The position numbers and the translations under genes are program-made. The notes beneath the pieces are model-generated. The model did no database searches. It saw nothing but the letters and a program-made list of their open reading frames with translations, and was not told the DNA's origin. DNA of 64,000 nt from Thiocapsa marina 5811 (GTDB taxonomy: Bacteria; Pseudomonadota; Gammaproteobacteria; Chromatiales; Chromatiaceae): positions 62,001-126,000 of the forward strand of contig NZ_AFWV01000011.1 of assembly GCF_000223985.1 (NCBI RefSeq), written 5' to 3'. Positions 1 through 8,841 of the stretch are shown piece by piece; positions within the stretch are counted from its first letter, which is position 1; each line of letters opens with the position of its first letter.

Positions 1-960
<960 letters not shown>

Positions 961-987
961 TCAAACCCGGGCGAGAAAGGAAACGGC

Positions 988-1344
988 TTAGGCCAGTGCG
1001 GTCTTCGCTTGCTCGGCCAGCGCGGCAAAGGCGACGCTGTCGTGGTAAGCGATGTCGGCAAGTACCTTGCGATCGACCTCGACCCCGACCTTCTTCAGCC
1101 CGTCGATGAAGCGGCTGTAGGAGAGACCGTTCTCGCGAGCGGCTGCATTGATGCGCGCGATCCAGAGCGCACGGAATTGGCGCTTTTTCTGGCGGCGGTC
1201 ACGGTAGGCATATTGACCGGCCTTGATGACGGCCTGCTTGGCGACCCGATAGACCTTGCTGCGGGCACCGTAGTAACCCTTGGCCTGATCGAGGACCTTC
1301 TTATGACGAGCGTGGGCGGTTACACCCCGTTTAACGCGTGGCAT
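988..1344 (-). CDS. rplT: 50S ribosomal protein L20
   Basis: Binds 23S rRNA early in large-subunit assembly and, in enterics, represses its own operon at the rpmI leader. The 118-residue product has the expected basic N-terminus ([16 protein letters not shown]) and the family's full length. It lies 36 bp downstream of rpmI in the same orientation, in the conserved infC-rpmI-rplT-pheST order. Starts at an ATG. Confidence 0.98.
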   Translation of the reverse strand: MPRVKRGVTAHARHKKVLDQAKGYYGARSKVYRVAKQAVIKAGQYAYRDRRQKKRQFRALWIARINAAARENGLSYSRFIDGLKKVGVEVDRKVLADIAYHDSVAFAALAEQAKTALA

Positions 1345-1380
1345 TCTTTGACTCCTGGGATTCGTTCAAGCGCAATGCGA

Positions 1381-1578
1381 TCAGCAGTATGGGATCATCC
1401 GCAGCGCGGCCCGCACATCCGCCTTATGGAGCCGCTTGGGCGCACGTAATTGGCGCTTCCGCTTGGTGCTCTTCTTGGTCAGGATATGACGCCGATGAGA
1501 TGAATTGCACTTGACCGAACCGGAGGCAGTGCGCTTGAAGCGCTTCGCCGCCCCGCGATTTGTTTTCAGCTTGGGCAT
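1381..1578 (-). CDS. rpmI: 50S ribosomal protein L35
   Basis: Small basic large-subunit protein of 65 residues, the normal length, starting [15 protein letters not shown] and carrying the typical [12 protein letters not shown] core. It sits between infC and rplT on the minus strand. The 150-bp infC-rpmI gap is where L20 autoregulation acts in enterics; I did not identify the binding structure here. Confidence 0.98.
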   Translation of the reverse strand: MPKLKTNRGAAKRFKRTASGSVKCNSSHRRHILTKKSTKRKRQLRAPKRLHKADVRAALRMIPYC

Positions 1579-1728
1579 GGGTTTTGTACTCCGCGATTTG
1601 CCGAATGATTGTATTGCGACGCACGTCGAGCCGAGGTTTTTTCGAAGACGACATCGGCCGTATCGACCGATGACCGCCCTCTCGAGACACTCAGTGTGAT
1701 TCGCCCGCTGGCTTGACGATGCGCGTCG

Positions 1729-2247
1729 CTATTTCTTTTTGGGGCCCAGCACCATGACCATTTGGCGTCCTTCCATCTGGGGTTGTTGTTCCACGACACT
1801 GAGGGCTGCAAGGTCGTTTTCGATCCGCTTCAAAAGCTCTAGACCGAGCTCCCGGTGCGCATGCTCGCGCCCGCGAAACCGCATGGTGACCTTGCCCTTA
1901 TCCCCTTCGTTGAGGAAACGCGTCAGGCTGCGTAGTTTGACCTGATAGTCTCCTTCGTCCGTTCCCGGACGAAACTTCACTTCCTTGATCTGAACCTGCT
2001 TCTGCTTTTTCTTGGCTTCGTTCTTCTTCTTCTTCTGGTCGAAGAGAAATCTGCCGAAGTCCATGAGACGACACACCGGGGGCTCCGACGTCGGAACGAT
2101 CTCGACGAGATCGAGGCCCGCTTCCGTGGCCATCTCCAATGCCTCGCGCGTATTGACGACTCCGACCTGGTTTCCGTCCGCGCCGATCAGACGTACTTCC
2201 GGTACGTTGATCTCCTTGTTGACGCGGTTTCTCTTTGGTGCAGCGAT
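1729..2247 (-). CDS. infC: Translation initiation factor IF-3 (apparent AUC start)
   Basis: IF-3 binds the 30S subunit, prevents premature 50S joining and proofreads the start codon. The homologous protein begins [20 protein letters not shown] and ends in the conserved [10 protein letters not shown] tail (172 residues). The frame is open further upstream, but the family N-terminus begins at an ATC codon (2245-2247), preceded at 8-nt spacing by GGAGG. The only upstream alternatives are a GTG overlapping this ribosome binding site and an ATG at 2281-2283 that would add 12 residues of unlike sequence. A rare start codon is the known basis of IF-3 autoregulation (AUU in E. coli), so AUC is my preferred start. 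It follows thrS by 73 bp. Confidence 0.95.
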   Translation of the reverse strand: MAAPKRNRVNKEINVPEVRLIGADGNQVGVVNTREALEMATEAGLDLVEIVPTSEPPVCRLMDFGRFLFDQKKKKNEAKKKQKQVQIKEVKFRPGTDEGDYQVKLRSLTRFLNEGDKGKVTMRFRGREHAHRELGLELLKRIENDLAALSVVEQQPQMEGRQMVMVLGPKKK

Positions 2248-2320
2248 AGCGGGTTCCTCCAAAAGCACTGATAGACACGACACGCACGACGCGCTCGCGG
2301 CCCCTTGGTCGGGCCGGGCG

Positions 2321-4240
2321 TCAGTGGGTCCGGTTCGCGATCTCTTCGCTCAGACGGTCGATAAAGGCATCGAGCTGAAGGATTCCGAGATCCTGGCCCG
2401 CACGGTCGCGGACGGCAACGGAGCGGGATTCGACCTCCCGATCACCGACGACGAGCAGGTAAGGTACTCGTTGCAGGGTGTGCTCGCGGATTTTAAAGCC
2501 GATCTTCTCGTTTCTCAAGTCCGTCTCGACCCGGAAGCCCTTCCCGCGCAAGGTCTTAGAGACCTCTTTGACATATTCCGCTTGCCGGTCCGTGATATTC
2601 ATCACGATCGCTTGGGTCGGCGACAGCCAAACCGGCAACTGACCCGCATAGTGTTCGAGCAGAATACCGATAAACCGCTCCACCGAGCCCAGGATCGCAC
2701 GATGGATCATCACCGGGACCTGCTTGCTGTTGTCCTCGGCGATGTAGTGCGCACCCAAGCGCCCGGGCATCGAGAAGTCCACCTGGATGGTGCCGCACTG
2801 CCAGGCGCGACCGATGCTGTCGTGCAGGGTGAATTCGATCTTGGGGCCATAGAAGGCGCCCTCGCCCGGCTGCACCCTGTACTCGAGCCCCTTCGCCTGG
2901 AGCGCCTGATCGAGCGCCGCCTCGGCCTTGTCCCAGAGATCGTCGCTGCCGACGCGCTTCTCCGGCCGCAACGACAGGGCCAGCTCGATCTCGGTGAAGC
3001 CGAAGTCGCGATAGGTCTCGAAGACCATGTCGATCAGGGTCGCGACCTCGTCCTGAAGCTGCGCCTCGGTGCAGAAGACGTGCGCGTCGTCCTGGGTGAA
3101 GCGACGGGCCCGCATCAGACCGTGCAGGGTGCCGGACGGCTCGTTGCGATGCACAACGCCGAATTCCGCAATGCGCAGCGGCAGGTCACGATGACTCTTG
3201 AGCCCTTGGTTGAAGAGCTGGATGTGACCGGGACAATTCATCGGCTTGATCGCGTAGTCGCGATCGTCCAGATGGGTCGTAAACATGCCGCCGGCGAACT
3301 TATCCCAGTGTCCGGAGCGCTCCCAGAGCGAGCGGTCCAGTACCTGCGGGGTCTCGACCTCTTGATAGCCATACTCGTCGAGCTTCTCGCGCATGTAGCC
3401 TTCGGCCAGACGGTAGATCACCCGCCCTTTGGCATGCCAAAAGGCCATGCCCGGCGCTTCGTCCTGGAAGTGGAACAGATCGAGCTGCTTGCCGAGCTTG
3501 CGATGATCGCGCTTCTCCGCCTCTTCCAGACGATGCAGATAGGCCGCCAACTCCTTCTTGTCGCGCCACGCGGTGCCGTAGATGCGCTGGAGCATGGGGT
3601 TCTTCGAATCGCCGCGCCAGTAGGCGCCCGCGAGCTTCGTCAACTTGAATCCGTTGCCCAGCTTGCCGGTGCTCGGCAGATGCGGCCCACGACAGACATC
3701 GAACCAATCGCCCTGACGATAGACGGAGACCGCCTCGCCCTCGGGGATGATGTCCTCGATGATCTCGACCTTGTAGTGCTCGCCGAGCTCCGCGAACACC
3801 TGTTTGGCCTGCTCGCGACCCCAAACCTCCCTCACGATCGGCAGATCCCGCTTCACGATCTCGTGCATGCGCGCCTCGATCGCCTCGAGATCCTCGGGCG
3901 TGAAGGGCTCGTCGCGAGCGAAGTCGTAATAGAAGCCGTTCTCGATGGCGGGGCCGATGGTCACCTGCGTGCTGGGATAGAGCTCCTGCACCGCTTGCGC
4001 CATCACATGCGCAGCGTCGTGACGCAGCAGCTCGAGCGCGGTCTCCTCGTCCTTGTTGGTGACGATCGCCAACGCGGCATCCTGCTCGAGGATGAACGAC
4101 GTATCGACCAAGACGCCGTCGACCCGACCGGCGAGAGCGGCCTTGGCCAGACCTGCGCCGATCGAGGCCGCGACATCCCGAACGGAGACAGGGGCATCGA
4201 ATTGACGCTTGGATCCATCGGGAAGGGTGACGAGAGGCAT
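2321..4240 (-). CDS. thrS: Threonine--tRNA ligase
   Basis: Charges tRNA-Thr and edits mis-charged Ser. At 639 residues it is full length. Domains in order: TGS (about 1-60), editing domain with HDAAH near residue 75 and the CRGPHLPST segment, class II catalytic core with MNCPGH and [11 protein letters not shown], and a C-terminal anticodon-binding domain. The start ATG (4238-4240) has an AAGG ribosome binding site. It is the first gene of the thrS-infC-rpmI-rplT-pheS series. The tRNA-Val terminator lies upstream, so it should have its own promoter, which I could not place. Confidence 0.98.
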   Translation of the reverse strand: MPLVTLPDGSKRQFDAPVSVRDVAASIGAGLAKAALAGRVDGVLVDTSFILEQDAALAIVTNKDEETALELLRHDAAHVMAQAVQELYPSTQVTIGPAIENGFYYDFARDEPFTPEDLEAIEARMHEIVKRDLPIVREVWGREQAKQVFAELGEHYKVEIIEDIIPEGEAVSVYRQGDWFDVCRGPHLPSTGKLGNGFKLTKLAGAYWRGDSKNPMLQRIYGTAWRDKKELAAYLHRLEEAEKRDHRKLGKQLDLFHFQDEAPGMAFWHAKGRVIYRLAEGYMREKLDEYGYQEVETPQVLDRSLWERSGHWDKFAGGMFTTHLDDRDYAIKPMNCPGHIQLFNQGLKSHRDLPLRIAEFGVVHRNEPSGTLHGLMRARRFTQDDAHVFCTEAQLQDEVATLIDMVFETYRDFGFTEIELALSLRPEKRVGSDDLWDKAEAALDQALQAKGLEYRVQPGEGAFYGPKIEFTLHDSIGRAWQCGTIQVDFSMPGRLGAHYIAEDNSKQVPVMIHRAILGSVERFIGILLEHYAGQLPVWLSPTQAIVMNITDRQAEYVKEVSKTLRGKGFRVETDLRNEKIGFKIREHTLQRVPYLLVVGDREVESRSVAVRDRAGQDLGILQLDAFIDRLSEEIANRTH

Positions 4241-4287
4241 AGCGAAACCTTAAAGCGTCAGTGGTGATCGATACGAGGGATCACATG

Positions 4288-4355
4288 AAAAAACCGCCAG
4301 CCCCAGCACGGTGCCGCCCGACGGAGATCGGGCGGCTGACGGCCGGAGCTGGCGG
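4288..4355 (-). terminator. Intrinsic terminator of tRNA-Val
   Basis: On the minus strand CCGCCAGC (4348-4355) pairs with GCTGGCGG (4294-4301), enclosing a second perfect hairpin GCCGCCCGA/TCGGGCGGC. A run of six T (4288-4293) follows at once. It starts 9 bp past the tRNA 3' end and separates the tRNA from thrS. Confidence 0.8.
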
Positions 4356-4363
4356 CTGATGTT

Positions 4364-4440
4364 TGGTAGGCGCGATTGGACTCGAACCAACGACCCCCAC
4401 CATGTCAAGGTGGTGCTCTAACCAACTGAGCTACGCGCCT
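4364..4440 (-). tRNA. tRNA-Val (anticodon GAC)
   Basis: A 77-nt cloverleaf reads on the minus strand: acceptor AGGCGCG pairs with CGCGCCT, D-arm GCTCAGTTGGTTAGAGC, anticodon loop TTGACAT with anticodon GAC, T-loop GGTTCGAGTCC, discriminator A and an encoded 3' CCA (4364-4366). The anticodon stem and T arm match the well-known enteric tRNA-Val(GAC). It has its own promoter and terminator. Confidence 0.97.
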
Positions 4441-4457
4441 GTCGTTGCGAGCCCGGA

Positions 4458-4486
4458 ATAATACAGGCCCCTACGATCTTTGCCAA
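4458..4486 (-). promoter_or_regulatory. Sigma-70-type promoter of tRNA-Val
   Basis: Minus strand -35 TTGGCA (4481-4486), 17-bp spacer, -10 TATTAT (4458-4463). The start point would fall about 10 bp before the mature tRNA 5' end, with a GC-rich discriminator as is usual for stable-RNA promoters. Confidence 0.7.
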
Positions 4487-4533
4487 GTCCTTTTTCTATC
4501 GACCCTGGACTGCCTGTACGGAGGATCGCGGCT

Positions 4534-4852
4534 ATGCTTGACTCGACCAAACCACGAGGCGGTGCCCGAGAGCACTCCGACATGACACGCGCGGCAAAGA
4601 TCGACGCACCCGCCACCTCGCCCGACACCGATTTTCATGCTTGGGCGCTCCACACGGCCGAGGCCATTCGTGCACGCCGGTCAGAACCCGAGCCTACGTC
4701 CACGTCTTCCCGAGATCGTGGCGGACGTCTACGGCAGCGCCCGTGCCATGGCCGAGCGCGACACCGGGATCGACGAATCGACCTTCCCGGTTTCCTGCCC
4801 GTGGAGCCCTGGCGAGATCCTGTCGGAATCCTTCTTGCCGGAGCACGACTGA
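4534..4852 (+). pseudogene. Broken DUF29-family gene
   Basis: Two fragments in different frames match the two ends of the intact DUF29 protein at 41117-41566. Frame 1 has DTDFHAWALHTAEAIRARR (compare DRDFYAWIARNVALLRAGR). Near 4665-4685 the match jumps to another frame with NPSLRPRLPEIVADVYGSAR, continuing to EILSESFLPEHD and the stop at 4850-4852. About 60 residues that contain the family's central MHLLKWQFQP region are missing. A good ribosome binding site (GGAGG) precedes the ATG at 4534. I read this as a decayed paralogue with an internal deletion and frameshift. The function of DUF29 proteins is unknown. Confidence 0.8.
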
Positions 4853-4928
4853 ATCATCGGGCGCCTTCTCGTCGCCCCCCCTTTGCCGCCTACCCGACGG
4901 CGCTCCGAATCGATCGCGAGTGGCTTGT

Positions 4929-4934
4929 TATACT
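4929..4934 (+). promoter_or_regulatory. Extended -10 element upstream of fumarase
   Basis: TGTTATACT contains an extended -10 (TG-n-TATACT) with no clear -35. The predicted start point is about 4941, on top of the upstream in-frame ATG. This favours the ATG at 4968 as the translation start of the fumarase. Confidence 0.45.
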
Positions 4935-4967
4935 GCACGGATGTCCGCAACGAGACGCCGCCGATCC

Positions 4968-6491
4968 ATGACCACCATCCGCGAAACCGATTTTGTCCAA
5001 AGCATCGCCGACGCGCTGCAATTCATCTCCTACTATCACCCGCGCGACTACATCCTGGCCCTGACTGCCGCTTACGACATCGAGGAATCGCCGGCCGCAA
5101 AGGATGCGATGGCGCAGATCCTGGTCAATTCCCGGATGTGCGCGGAGGGTCACCGCCCGATCTGTCAGGACACCGGCATGGTCGTGGTCTTTCTGAAGAT
5201 CGGCATGGAGGTGCGCTGGGACGCGACCTCGGGGATTCAGGAGATGGTCGACGCGGGTGTGCGCCGGGCTTACGGCCATCCCGACAATGTGCTGCGCGCA
5301 TCCATGGTCTCGCCCCCCATCGGTGAGCGCAAGAATACCGGGGACAACACGCCGGCCGTCGTGCATGTCGAGCTGGTTCCCGGCGACCGCGTCGAGGTGC
5401 GTCTGGCGGCGAAGGGCGGCGGCTCCGAGAACAAGGCGAAGTTTGCGGTCTTGAACCCGAGCGAAAGCCTGGTCGACTGGGTGCTCAAAACGGTGCCGAC
5501 CATGGGTGCCGGCTGGTGTCCGCCCGGGATGCTCGCCATCGGCATCGGCGGATCCGCGGAGAAGGCAATGCTGCTCGCCAAGGAATCCCTGATGGAGCAC
5601 ATCGACATCCACGAGATCAAGGCGCGCGGACCTGCGAACCCCATCGAAGCCCTGCGCCTGGAGCTGCACGAGAAGGTCAACGGGCTCGGCATCGGCGCGC
5701 AGGGCCTCGGCGGGCTCACCACGGTGCTGGATGTGAAAATCCTGACCTATCCGACCCATGCCGCCTCGCTCCCGGTCGCCATGATCCCGAACTGCGCGGC
5801 AACGCGACATCTGGAATTCACGCTCGACGGCACCGGCCCGGTTGCGCTCACGCCGCCGAGCCTGGACGATTGGCCCCCGATCACTTGGGACGCGGCCGCC
5901 GGGGCGCGTCGCGTCCATCTCGACGGCCTGACCCGCGAGGACATCGCGACCTGGCAGCCGGGCGAGCGCCTTCTGCTCTCGGGCAAGCTGCTGACCGGCC
6001 GGGACGCCGCGCACAAACGCATCGCCGATCTCCTGGACCGCGGCGAGCAACTGCCCGAAGGCGTGGATCTCACCAACCGCTTCATCTATTACGTCGGCCC
6101 TGTCGACCCCGTGCGCGACGAGGTCGTGGGTCCGGCCGGGCCGACCACGGCCACACGGATGGACAAATTCACCGACCAACTGCTCGAGCGTACCGGCCTG
6201 ATCGGGATGATCGGCAAGGCCGAGCGCGGTCCCGCGGCGATCGACGCCATCAAGAGGCACGGAGCGGTCTACTTGATGGCCGTCGGCGGCGCGGCCTTCT
6301 TGGTGGCCAAGGCGATCAAGTCGTCTCGACTCATCGCCTTCGAGGATCTTGGAATGGAGGCGATCCGCGAATTCGAGGTCGAGGACATGCCGGTGACCGT
6401 CGCCGTCGACAGCCGCGGCGATTCCGTCCATCAAACCGGGCCGGCCAAATGGCGCAGCAGAATCGGGCTGATCCCGGTGGAAGTCATCTAA
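4968..6491 (+). CDS. fumA: Class I (iron-sulfur) fumarate hydratase
   Basis: Interconverts fumarate and malate in the TCA cycle, using an oxygen-labile 4Fe-4S cluster. The 507-residue protein joins the two class I halves in one chain: an N-terminal alpha part with candidate cluster cysteines in CQDTGM, GWCPPGM and NCAATRH, and a C-terminal beta part with KLLTGRD, YYVGP and the TGLIGMIGKAERG region. The length fits single-chain fumarases of the Pseudomonas type. Start chosen at MTTIRETDF (4968); an in-frame ATG at 4941 coincides with the predicted transcription start. The stop codon TAA is the first three bases of the repeat beginning at 6489. Confidence 0.93.
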   Translation: MTTIRETDFVQSIADALQFISYYHPRDYILALTAAYDIEESPAAKDAMAQILVNSRMCAEGHRPICQDTGMVVVFLKIGMEVRWDATSGIQEMVDAGVRRAYGHPDNVLRASMVSPPIGERKNTGDNTPAVVHVELVPGDRVEVRLAAKGGGSENKAKFAVLNPSESLVDWVLKTVPTMGAGWCPPGMLAIGIGGSAEKAMLLAKESLMEHIDIHEIKARGPANPIEALRLELHEKVNGLGIGAQGLGGLTTVLDVKILTYPTHAASLPVAMIPNCAATRHLEFTLDGTGPVALTPPSLDDWPPITWDAAAGARRVHLDGLTREDIATWQPGERLLLSGKLLTGRDAAHKRIADLLDRGEQLPEGVDLTNRFIYYVGPVDPVRDEVVGPAGPTTATRMDKFTDQLLERTGLIGMIGKAERGPAAIDAIKRHGAVYLMAVGGAAFLVAKAIKSSRLIAFEDLGMEAIREFEVEDMPVTVAVDSRGDSVHQTGPAKWRSRIGLIPVEVI

Positions 6492-6574
6492 TCCGCGCCA
6501 GCTCCGACAGTCGTCGGAGCTGGCGTGTTCAATCCACTTCAATACGTAACGCATACCGCGCAGGGCGCGGTTTA
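6489..6574 (-). repeat. Single type A element after the fumarase gene
   Basis: An 86-bp element with ends TAATCCGCG and CGCGGTTTA, in the reverse orientation relative to 8499. The right part (GCATACCGCGC...GCGCGGTTTA) matches other type A copies. The left part carries a perfect 12-bp stem CGCCAGCTCCGA/TCGGAGCTGGCG with a 6-nt loop, without a U run. It provides the fumarase stop codon and ends 5 bp before the ribosome binding site of the next gene. Confidence 0.8.
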
Positions 6575-6588
6575 GCGGAGGTGATCGA

Positions 6589-7599
6589 ATGGAAACCTAT
6601 CGTGCATTCCGGATTCATCAAGACGCGCAGGGCCACCGCGCCGGTTTCGAGGCGCTCCCCAAGCAGGCCCCCGAGACGGGCGAGGTCCTGGTTCGAATCA
6701 CCCATTCGAGCGTCAATTACAAGGATGCACTCGCCGGCACCGGACGCGGCAAGATCCTGCGCACCTTCCCTCTGGTCGGCGGAGTGGATGCGGCCGGCAT
6801 CGTCGAGCAGTCCAACGATCCGGCCTACCGTGCAGGCGATGCGGTCCTCGCCACGGGCTGGGGCCTGAGCTTCGACCACGACGGCGGCTATGCCGAATAT
6901 CTGCGCGTCCCCGCGACCTGGCTGACTCCGATTCCGACCGGGATGGACCCGCGCTCGGCCATGATCCTGGGCACCGCAGGATTCACCGCGGCGCTCGCGA
7001 TGCACCGAATGCAGGTCAACGGCCAGCAACCCGAGATGGGGCCGATCCTGGTGACGGGCGCAAGCGGCGGGGTCGGCTCCATGGCGATCGCCATCCTGGC
7101 CCGACTCGGCTACGAGGCGGTCGCACTCTCGGGCAAACCGGAGCTCGAGGACTGGCTGAAGTCCATCGGCGCCGCGCGCATTATCGGACGCGATGCACTG
7201 GCCGAGGCGAAGCGTCCGCTGGAAAAGGCCCTCTGGGGCGGTGCCATCGATAATGTCGGCGGCGAGACCCTGGCGCAGATCACGCGCACCACGGTCCCGA
7301 ACGGAAACATCGCCAGCATCGGGCTGGCCGGTGGCCATCTGCTCGAGACCACCGTGATGCCCTTTATCCTGCGCGGGGTGAGTCTGCTCGGCTGCAACTC
7401 GGTGGACGTCCCGCAGGCGTTGCGCACCGAGCTGTGGCGGCATCTGGCGAGCGACTGGCGACCTGCCGACTTGGACCTGTTGCTCGGGGAGACCGTCGAT
7501 CTGGATGGACTGCCCGGGATCTTCGAGGCGATGCTCGCAGGGAAGACGCATGGGCGGATCCTGGTGGAGATCGCGCCAACGTCCCGGCGAAAAACGTAG
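6589..7599 (+). CDS. acuI: AcuI/YhdH-type acryloyl-CoA reductase-like oxidoreductase
   Basis: A medium-chain dehydrogenase/reductase of the zinc-free quinone-oxidoreductase branch. Family members (AcuI, YhdH) reduce acryloyl-CoA to propionyl-CoA with NADPH. 336 residues: N-terminal GroES-like fold with THSSVNYKDALA, Rossmann nucleotide motif TGASGGVGSMA near residue 148, and the family's VMPFILRGVSLLGCNSV segment near residue 255. The ATG is preceded by CGGAGGTGA immediately after a repeat. The stop TAG (7597-7599) is part of the next repeat. AcuI is an assignment by family, since close paralogues of unknown substrate exist. Confidence 0.85.
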   Translation: METYRAFRIHQDAQGHRAGFEALPKQAPETGEVLVRITHSSVNYKDALAGTGRGKILRTFPLVGGVDAAGIVEQSNDPAYRAGDAVLATGWGLSFDHDGGYAEYLRVPATWLTPIPTGMDPRSAMILGTAGFTAALAMHRMQVNGQQPEMGPILVTGASGGVGSMAIAILARLGYEAVALSGKPELEDWLKSIGAARIIGRDALAEAKRPLEKALWGGAIDNVGGETLAQITRTTVPNGNIASIGLAGGHLLETTVMPFILRGVSLLGCNSVDVPQALRTELWRHLASDWRPADLDLLLGETVDLDGLPGIFEAMLAGKTHGRILVEIAPTSRRKT

Positions 7600-7674
7600 G
7601 GTGGACGAGCGAGAGCGAAGTCCACCGAACTCCGCGCCGGCGCTGGTGGACTGCGCTGCGCTTGTCCACCCTAC
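7596..7674. repeat. GTAGGGTGGAC-type inverted repeat
   Basis: Ends GTAGGGTGGAC and GTCCACCCTAC form a long imperfect hairpin with internal AGCGAGAGCGAAGTCCACC and TGGACTGCGCTGCGCTT segments. Relatives lie at 27687-27779 and 30858-30974. Such elements are common in gammaproteobacteria. It contains the stop codon of the preceding gene. I see no gene in 7675-7858. Confidence 0.75.
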
Positions 7675-7858
7675 AACGCTTGTCCCTACAACGCGTGTCC
7701 AGCCCACAACGCCTGTTCACCCGACGGCGCGGAGTTTTCGACGTGGCCGGCGTGATGAGCACGGTTCAACAGACGGCGCAACTTGCGCCTGCTGTCCTCA
7801 GCACAACCTCCGGACTGGATTCGGGAACCGGCAACGCAAAGACGCGAAGGGCTCAACT

Positions 7859-7887
7859 AAAACGGCCCGAGCATGCGACTCGGGCCG
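7859..7887 (-). terminator. Intrinsic terminator of the BolA-family unit
   Basis: On the minus strand a 9-bp perfect stem CGGCCCGAG/CTCGGGCCG (79-87 with 63-71 of 7800) encloses a 7-nt loop and is followed by TTTTAG. It begins 13 bp past the stop of the 79-residue gene at 7900. Confidence 0.75.
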
Positions 7888-7899
7888 GTCTGCGCCCGA

Positions 7900-8139
7900 T
7901 CAGGACGCTTTCTTGTAATAGTGGTGAATCTCGTCGTCGCGATAATGGCTGTCGGTCCAGCAGCGCGGCAGCAACTCGTCCGAGATGAACATCAGCTCGG
8001 CCTTCTCGAACGACTCCGGCTCCTGGGCTTCTTCGCCGTAGTGATAACGCCCGACGATCTTCGGGTGCATCGGGTTGAACAGGTCCCGCTGACTCAGGAC
8101 CTCGATCATCTTGCCGGTAGTGCGATGTTTGAGAAACAT
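7900..8139 (-). CDS. Conserved small protein next to BolA, function unknown
   Basis: A 79-residue acidic, aromatic-rich soluble protein: MFLKHRTTGKMIEVL, then VGRYHYGEEAQ, a FISDELLPRCWTDSHYRDDE segment and a basic tail. One Cys, no membrane segment and no signal peptide. The AGGAGGTC ribosome binding site 7 bp before the ATG is the strongest in the region, so this is very likely a real gene. It follows the BolA-family gene by 106 bp and is closed by a terminator. I recall similar short proteins in related bacteria but no established function. Confidence 0.8.
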   Translation of the reverse strand: MFLKHRTTGKMIEVLSQRDLFNPMHPKIVGRYHYGEEAQEPESFEKAELMFISDELLPRCWTDSHYRDDEIHHYYKKAS

Positions 8140-8245
8140 GGCTTGACCTCCTGCGCAAGGGATTGACCCGTTATCCTTCAGTTCAAGTATGACACTGCGT
8201 CGGCCCTTCGCAAGGTCAGGCCATTCCGGGCCGGACCGGCTGGCA

Positions 8246-8488
8246 TCAGTTGCCTTGATCGGCCGCCTGTGCCGGTGTCAATGTCTTGATCGACAGGGCG
8301 TGCAGCTCCCCGCTTGCGATCTGCGGCTTGACGGTGTCCATCACCAGGCGCTGCTTCTTGATCGGCGTGAGGCCCTCGAAGACCTCGCTGACGACGACGG
8401 CGTCGAAATGGCTCCCGTCTCCGGAGACCTGGACCTCGGCGCCGGGGATACCCTGGCGGATGAGTTGTGCGACTGCTTCGATTTCCAA
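8246..8488 (-). CDS. ibaG: BolA family protein, IbaG-like
   Basis: 80 residues with the BolA fold: VAQLIRQGIPGAEVQVSGDGSHFDAVVVS, then LTPIKKQRLVMDTVKPQIASGELHALSIKTLTP (quoted in parts). BolA/IbaG proteins pair with monothiol glutaredoxins and take part in iron-sulfur trafficking and acid or envelope stress. The start is a TTG (8486-8488) with GGAG at 6-bp spacing. That ribosome binding site directly abuts the end of the composite repeat beginning at 8499, so the leader is largely repeat sequence. IbaG rather than BolA is suggested by short length and lack of an N-terminal extension. Confidence 0.88.
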   Translation of the reverse strand: MEIEAVAQLIRQGIPGAEVQVSGDGSHFDAVVVSEVFEGLTPIKKQRLVMDTVKPQIASGELHALSIKTLTPAQAADQGN

Positions 8489-8498
8489 CGGTAGCTCC

Positions 8499-8690
8499 TA
8501 AACCGCGCCCGGCGCGGTATGCGATGATTCTGGATGGGATTGGTTCCGGCAGACTTGGCGACTGCCGGAGTCGGCGCGGTTTAAGGTCTTCAACAATATA
8601 TCTTTTTAAACCGCGTCCCCGCGAAGGTCCGTGGACACACCAAAGGTCGATGTCGCTCGAAAGTGAGCATCTCGTTCCGGGCGCGGTTTA
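8499..8690 (+). repeat. 192-bp composite repeat, copy 1 (A + 23-bp spacer + B)
   Basis: Element A (8499-8583, 85 bp) and element B (8607-8690, 84 bp) each run from TAAACCGCG to CGCGGTTTA, separated by a 23-bp AT-rich spacer. A has internal GCGGTATGCGATG, TGGATGGGAT and GACTT...GCCGGAG blocks; B has CCCCGCGAAGGTCCGTGGAC and CTCGAAAGTGAGCATCTCG. Same total length and layout as copies at 14888, 43214 and 47356. The following 8691-8841 holds only a 7-bp-stem hairpin (8717-8736) and no gene. Confidence 0.9.
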
Positions 8691-8841
8691 ATCGCCTTGA
8701 TTCCTATTGACGATCCGGCGAGCGGGCGCGCTCGCCACCAATCCCGTTAGATGAGGCTTCCCCTGCACGGAGCAAGCATACGAGCTGGCCACGCGGAACG
8801 GGCAAGGCTCTTTCCGGCTCGTCAACGGACCCGCACACACA

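Noticed and set aside
2012-4267. 751-codon plus-strand frame opposite thrS and infC
   Set aside because: It is the antisense of two certain genes; its protein has no recognisable domain and is a GC-rich codon-bias shadow.
8717-8736. Terminator for the YhaN-type gene
   Set aside because: A 7-bp stem 105 bp past the stop with no T run is too weak to call.
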